From JAJPKE01 sp052143275 (GTDB taxonomy: Bacteria; Chloroflexota; Ktedonobacteria; Ktedonobacterales; JADMIN01): DNA of 8,895 nucleotides. Both the position numbers and the translations under genes were made by a program. Below, one piece after another: positions 6,737-8,895 of this stretch. Location of the stretch: contig JBKQTH010000175.1 of NCBI GenBank assembly GCA_052143275.1, positions 1-8,895 on the forward strand, written 5' to 3'. Every line of letters begins with the position of its first letter. Position 1 is the first letter of the stretch. The notes beneath the pieces were generated by a model. That model was not told the DNA's origin, did no database searches, and was given only the letters and a program-made list of their open reading frames with translations.

Positions 6737-8548
6737 ATGGCTAGGGCGGTCATCTACACTCGCGTATCTACGGACAAGCAGGAATCAGACGGCGATTCGC
6801 TCGACGTGCAGGAGCAGGATTGTCGGGCAGACTGCGAAAAATATGGTGACGTGGTGGTAGCGGTAGAGTCAGATACCTACTCCGGGCATGATTCGCTGGA
6901 CGAGCGCAATGGTATGTGGCAAGCGATACGGATGATTCAACGGGGCGACGCTGACGTGCTAGTGGTCAAACGGGTAAACCGCGCTGGTAGAGACCTCACA
7001 GACAACCTGCTGCTGTTGCGTTACGTCTCAGATGCCGGTGGTACTCTCCGGGCAGTAGTGGAAGGTCCAATATCTGATACCGCTTTTGGCAAGTTCATGC
7101 TCTCAGCGCATGGCTACCAGGCCGAGGCAGATTGGGAGAACATACGTCAACAGACCCGGCAAGGCATTCAGTCACGAGTTGCCAGAGGCCGTCCACTGGT
7201 GTCTGTGCCACTCTTTGGCTACCGTTGCGTCGATGGCGAGCGGACAGAAAAGTACCACGCAAAGTCTGTGTTTGTCATCGATCCGGAGGTAGCTCCAATA
7301 GTACAGGATATCTTCGAGAAGGCGGACGAGGGGTGGAGTATTTGGCGCATCGGCAACTGTCTCAACGACCAGAAAACCATCACCCCGTCAAGGCTGCAAC
7401 AATCACGTGGAGAACTGGGTAGACGCCATCTCTCAACACTTTGGTCGCCTGTCATGGTACGCAGCATCCTCAGCAACGAGTCATACACCGGGCGCCACGC
7501 GGCAAACCGCTACCAATCGGTCAAGGTAAAGCGGCCAGACGAGCAGGGGCGTGTGCGGACGGTCAGAAAAATAAAGAGGCGCGATCCTGGGGACGCGGCA
7601 ATAGTTCACATCTCTATACCTGCGCTGGTTGACGATGCTGTCTGGCAGCGGGTCCAAACAAGTCTGAAGACGCGGCAATTGGATGACTCAAGCGATGCTG
7701 ATGAACCGCTGCTTAACAAGGGAATTGCCATCTGTGGGGTGTGTGGGGCGAGGATGATTAGCAGCAAGCACCGCTCACCAAACGAGTACCGAATTTACTG
7801 CTGCTCTCTGCGGGCAGGCAGGCCTACCGACCGTTCACGCGACTGTCCAGGACGCTCATATGTGGTGAAGGCCAGCGAGGTAGACCGTGATATCTGGAAC
7901 AAGGTACGGGATATCATCAGGGACGGCGACCGGTTCAAGCGGTTGGTACGCGGCAAGACAGCTGAGCTGGCAGAGAGGCATGCTGATGCAGTCCAGCGGG
8001 CTGGGATGGTAGCCAGAGAACTCGCGGATACGAAAACGCTACGCGATACCACCTATCGCCGCATGATGGCAGAGATCGACGACGGGATAGCGGCCATGCA
8101 TCGGGCAGAACTCCAGCGACTAAATGAGACCGTAGCGGGACTGGAGAAACGGGCCAGCCAAGCACAGAGCACCGTAGACGCGGTCCAGGTCAAGCAGGAT
8201 ACCCATAGAAAACTACTGGAGTCAGTCGCAGCCATTACCCGCGCAACAGAGCGTGTGAAGGCAGACCCGGTCAAGCTAGCGGAGATTCAGGCGAAGTACG
8301 AACAGAAGTATCCTGGACAGCGCTTCGGAAGTGAATTGGAGGGCTTTGTCGCGGAAGTGGCCGCAAATGAAGTAGACTTGGACAGTCTCAGTCGAGAAGA
8401 GAAGCGGAGGATTCTAAAGGCATTAGACGTTCAGGTGAAAATGTATCCAACCAATTCGGAGTACGCCCGAACACACGAGACTCGATGGGAGTTTACCTTC
8501 TCAGATAGCGCCAGGGGCGTACCACCGAATGGATCTTCGTTCGGATAA
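6737..8548 (+). CDS. Large serine recombinase / site-specific integrase
   Basis: A 603-residue DNA recombinase of the large serine (resolvase/invertase) group. The N-terminal catalytic domain (1 to about 145) begins AVIYTRVSTDKQ with nucleophile Ser11 and contains KRVNRAGRD (78-86), whose Arg79/82/85 correspond to the active-site arginine cluster (usually R-x-x-R). A Recombinase domain follows, recognisable from RGRPLVSVPLFGYR (150-163), and then a zinc ribbon with Cys333, Cys336, Cys355/356 and Cys370. A charged helical stretch (about 400-520) looks like the coiled coil that controls integration versus excision. The length is normal for the family (about 450-700 aa), and the gene looks intact. 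ATG 6737 is supported by GAGAGGA 8 nt upstream. It stands alone, with no recognisable directionality factor or cargo gene. The stop codon lies one base before a TGGTACAC repeat also found 39 bp before the start. Transposase-like (TnpX) or phage-integrase-like use cannot be distinguished. Confidence 0.93.
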   Translation: MARAVIYTRVSTDKQESDGDSLDVQEQDCRADCEKYGDVVVAVESDTYSGHDSLDERNGMWQAIRMIQRGDADVLVVKRVNRAGRDLTDNLLLLRYVSDAGGTLRAVVEGPISDTAFGKFMLSAHGYQAEADWENIRQQTRQGIQSRVARGRPLVSVPLFGYRCVDGERTEKYHAKSVFVIDPEVAPIVQDIFEKADEGWSIWRIGNCLNDQKTITPSRLQQSRGELGRRHLSTLWSPVMVRSILSNESYTGRHAANRYQSVKVKRPDEQGRVRTVRKIKRRDPGDAAIVHISIPALVDDAVWQRVQTSLKTRQLDDSSDADEPLLNKGIAICGVCGARMISSKHRSPNEYRIYCCSLRAGRPTDRSRDCPGRSYVVKASEVDRDIWNKVRDIIRDGDRFKRLVRGKTAELAERHADAVQRAGMVARELADTKTLRDTTYRRMMAEIDDGIAAMHRAELQRLNETVAGLEKRASQAQSTVDAVQVKQDTHRKLLESVAAITRATERVKADPVKLAEIQAKYEQKYPGQRFGSELEGFVAEVAANEVDLDSLSREEKRRILKALDVQVKMYPTNSEYARTHETRWEFTFSDSARGVPPNGSSFG

Positions 8549-8549
8549 A

Positions 8550-8557
8550 TGGTACAC
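8550..8557 (+). repeat. Right direct repeat TGGTACAC, candidate attR core
   Basis: Identical to 6690-6697 and in the same orientation, beginning one base after the recombinase stop codon. Flanking bases differ on both sides, as expected for attL/attR sharing only a core. A shorter partial match (TGGTAC) occurs near 8756-8761. Confidence 0.45.
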
Positions 8558-8801
8558 CCCCTATGGGACTGGCCTGGGAGCAGCCGGGCTTAGGCTGATA
8601 GACCTTGCTTTGCCCAAAATGCGGCCGAGATTCACATTTGATTTCACATCGACTATCTGATACCAAATCTGTCTCGGTAGTTGTCGTATTGTGAACAGCA
8701 GCCCTGATTTCAAGCACCGTTGCCCTTGAGCACATGACACCAACCCAGGCGAACGTGGTACCATCTCTAATCAGTGAAAAAGGAGGCGAGCATGGCAACA
8801 T
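8550..8801 (-). other. Open frame that could be the displaced 5' part of the Cys-rich gene
   Basis: Reading leftward, this frame is open from ATG 8801 through the right repeat and into the recombinase gene. It contains Cys-bearing segments (SDSRCEIKCESRPHFGQ, KPGCSQASPIGGVP). Its phase across TGGTACAC is the same as that of the Cys-rich fragment left of the element, so fusion would read GGVP then RCIC. No start has a good ribosome-binding site; ATG near 8735 (MCSRATVLEI) is an alternative that avoids overlap with the divergent hydrolase gene. In-phase continuity could arise by chance. If it is not coding, this 243-bp gap holds only the hydrolase promoter region. Confidence 0.25.
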
Positions 8802-8895
8802 TTGTACTGGTGCATGGGGGATGGCATGGGGGGTGGTGCTGGCAGAAGGTCATCCCGTTCTTAGAAGCTGCTGGCCATGAGGTGTATGCCCCCAC
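8792..8895 (+). CDS. Alpha/beta hydrolase, N-terminal part (cut by window edge)
   Basis: A strong AGGAGG (8781-8786) lies 5 nt before ATG 8792, and 34 complete codons are visible. They encode FVLVHGGWHGGWCWQKV, which is the first core beta strand and the H-G-G-x oxyanion-hole turn of alpha/beta-fold hydrolases, followed by IPFLEAAGHEVYAPT. This opening is typical of the esterase/hydroxynitrile-lyase-like branch of about 230-270 aa. The catalytic Ser, Asp and His lie beyond the window, so the substrate cannot be predicted. The gene lies downstream of the recombinase element on the same strand but has its own ribosome-binding site and probably its own promoter. Confidence 0.85.
   Translation, partial: MATFVLVHGGWHGGWCWQKVIPFLEAAGHEVYAP

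Larger units (their letters stand above)
6690..8557 (+). mobile_element. Candidate recombinase-only integrative element bounded by TGGTACAC repeats
   Basis: The segment between the two identical octamers contains the large serine recombinase gene and almost nothing else: a 39-bp leader and one base between its stop codon and the right repeat. Large serine recombinases integrate DNA between short att cores without needing long inverted repeats, so such a compact unit is mechanistically plausible. Fusing the flanks at one octamer copy keeps a minus-strand open frame in phase across the site. Boundaries are inferred; no empty site is available here. Confidence 0.4.

Noticed and set aside
8581..8597. 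Hairpin CAGCC/GGCTG as a terminator after the recombinase
   Set aside because: Only a 5-bp stem with a 7-nt loop and no T-tract.
8754..8763. Third copy of the att-like repeat (TGGTACCA)
   Set aside because: Only the first six bases match TGGTACAC, and it contains the common palindrome GGTACC; likely chance.
1..8895. CRISPR array, tRNA or rRNA genes, toxin-antitoxin or defence cassette
   Set aside because: No regularly spaced repeats, tRNA-like folds or conserved rRNA stretches were recognised, and no gene shows defence-system domains.

Overview
The window looks like a gene-sparse, rearranged stretch of a bacterial chromosome. The organism is tentatively a Chloroflexota of the Ktedonobacterales type. 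The evidence is indirect: a lipoprotein with a Thr/Pro-rich linker after the lipobox, a large FtsX/MacB-type ABC permease, and several decayed insertion sequences. No rRNA, tRNA or CRISPR array was seen, so the taxonomy is a guess.

Layout. (1) 1-762: the last codons of an IS630-type transposase (+) run into, and overlap, the 3' end of a zinc-dependent nucleoside/cytidine deaminase-family gene (-). Upstream of the deaminase is a possible promoter with a perfect 14-bp palindrome. (2) About 932-1467: the 5' end of an IS5-type transposase (+) meets a truncated secreted lipoprotein gene (-) head-on; both genes are broken at the same place. (3) 1468-5240: a divergent intergenic region, then a two-gene ABC exporter operon with a 919-aa permease followed 11 bp later by its 240-aa ATPase. 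(4) 5241-5945: about 700 bp without a convincing gene. (5) 5946-6695 (-): remnant of a Cys-rich, helix-turn-helix-containing protein gene, frameshifted at least twice. (6) 6690-8557: a large serine recombinase gene that fills almost the whole space between two identical 8-bp direct repeats (TGGTACAC), with only a 39-bp leader and a 1-bp tail. (7) 8792-8895: the start of an alpha/beta hydrolase gene cut by the window edge.

The most interesting reading is that section 6 is a recombinase-only integrative element caught in its integration site. If the element is removed and the two repeats are fused, an open frame on the minus strand to its right joins in phase with the Cys-rich fragment to its left. 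The recombinase's best promoter takes its -35 from flanking DNA and its -10 from the repeat itself. This is inference from sequence layout and needs comparison with empty sites.
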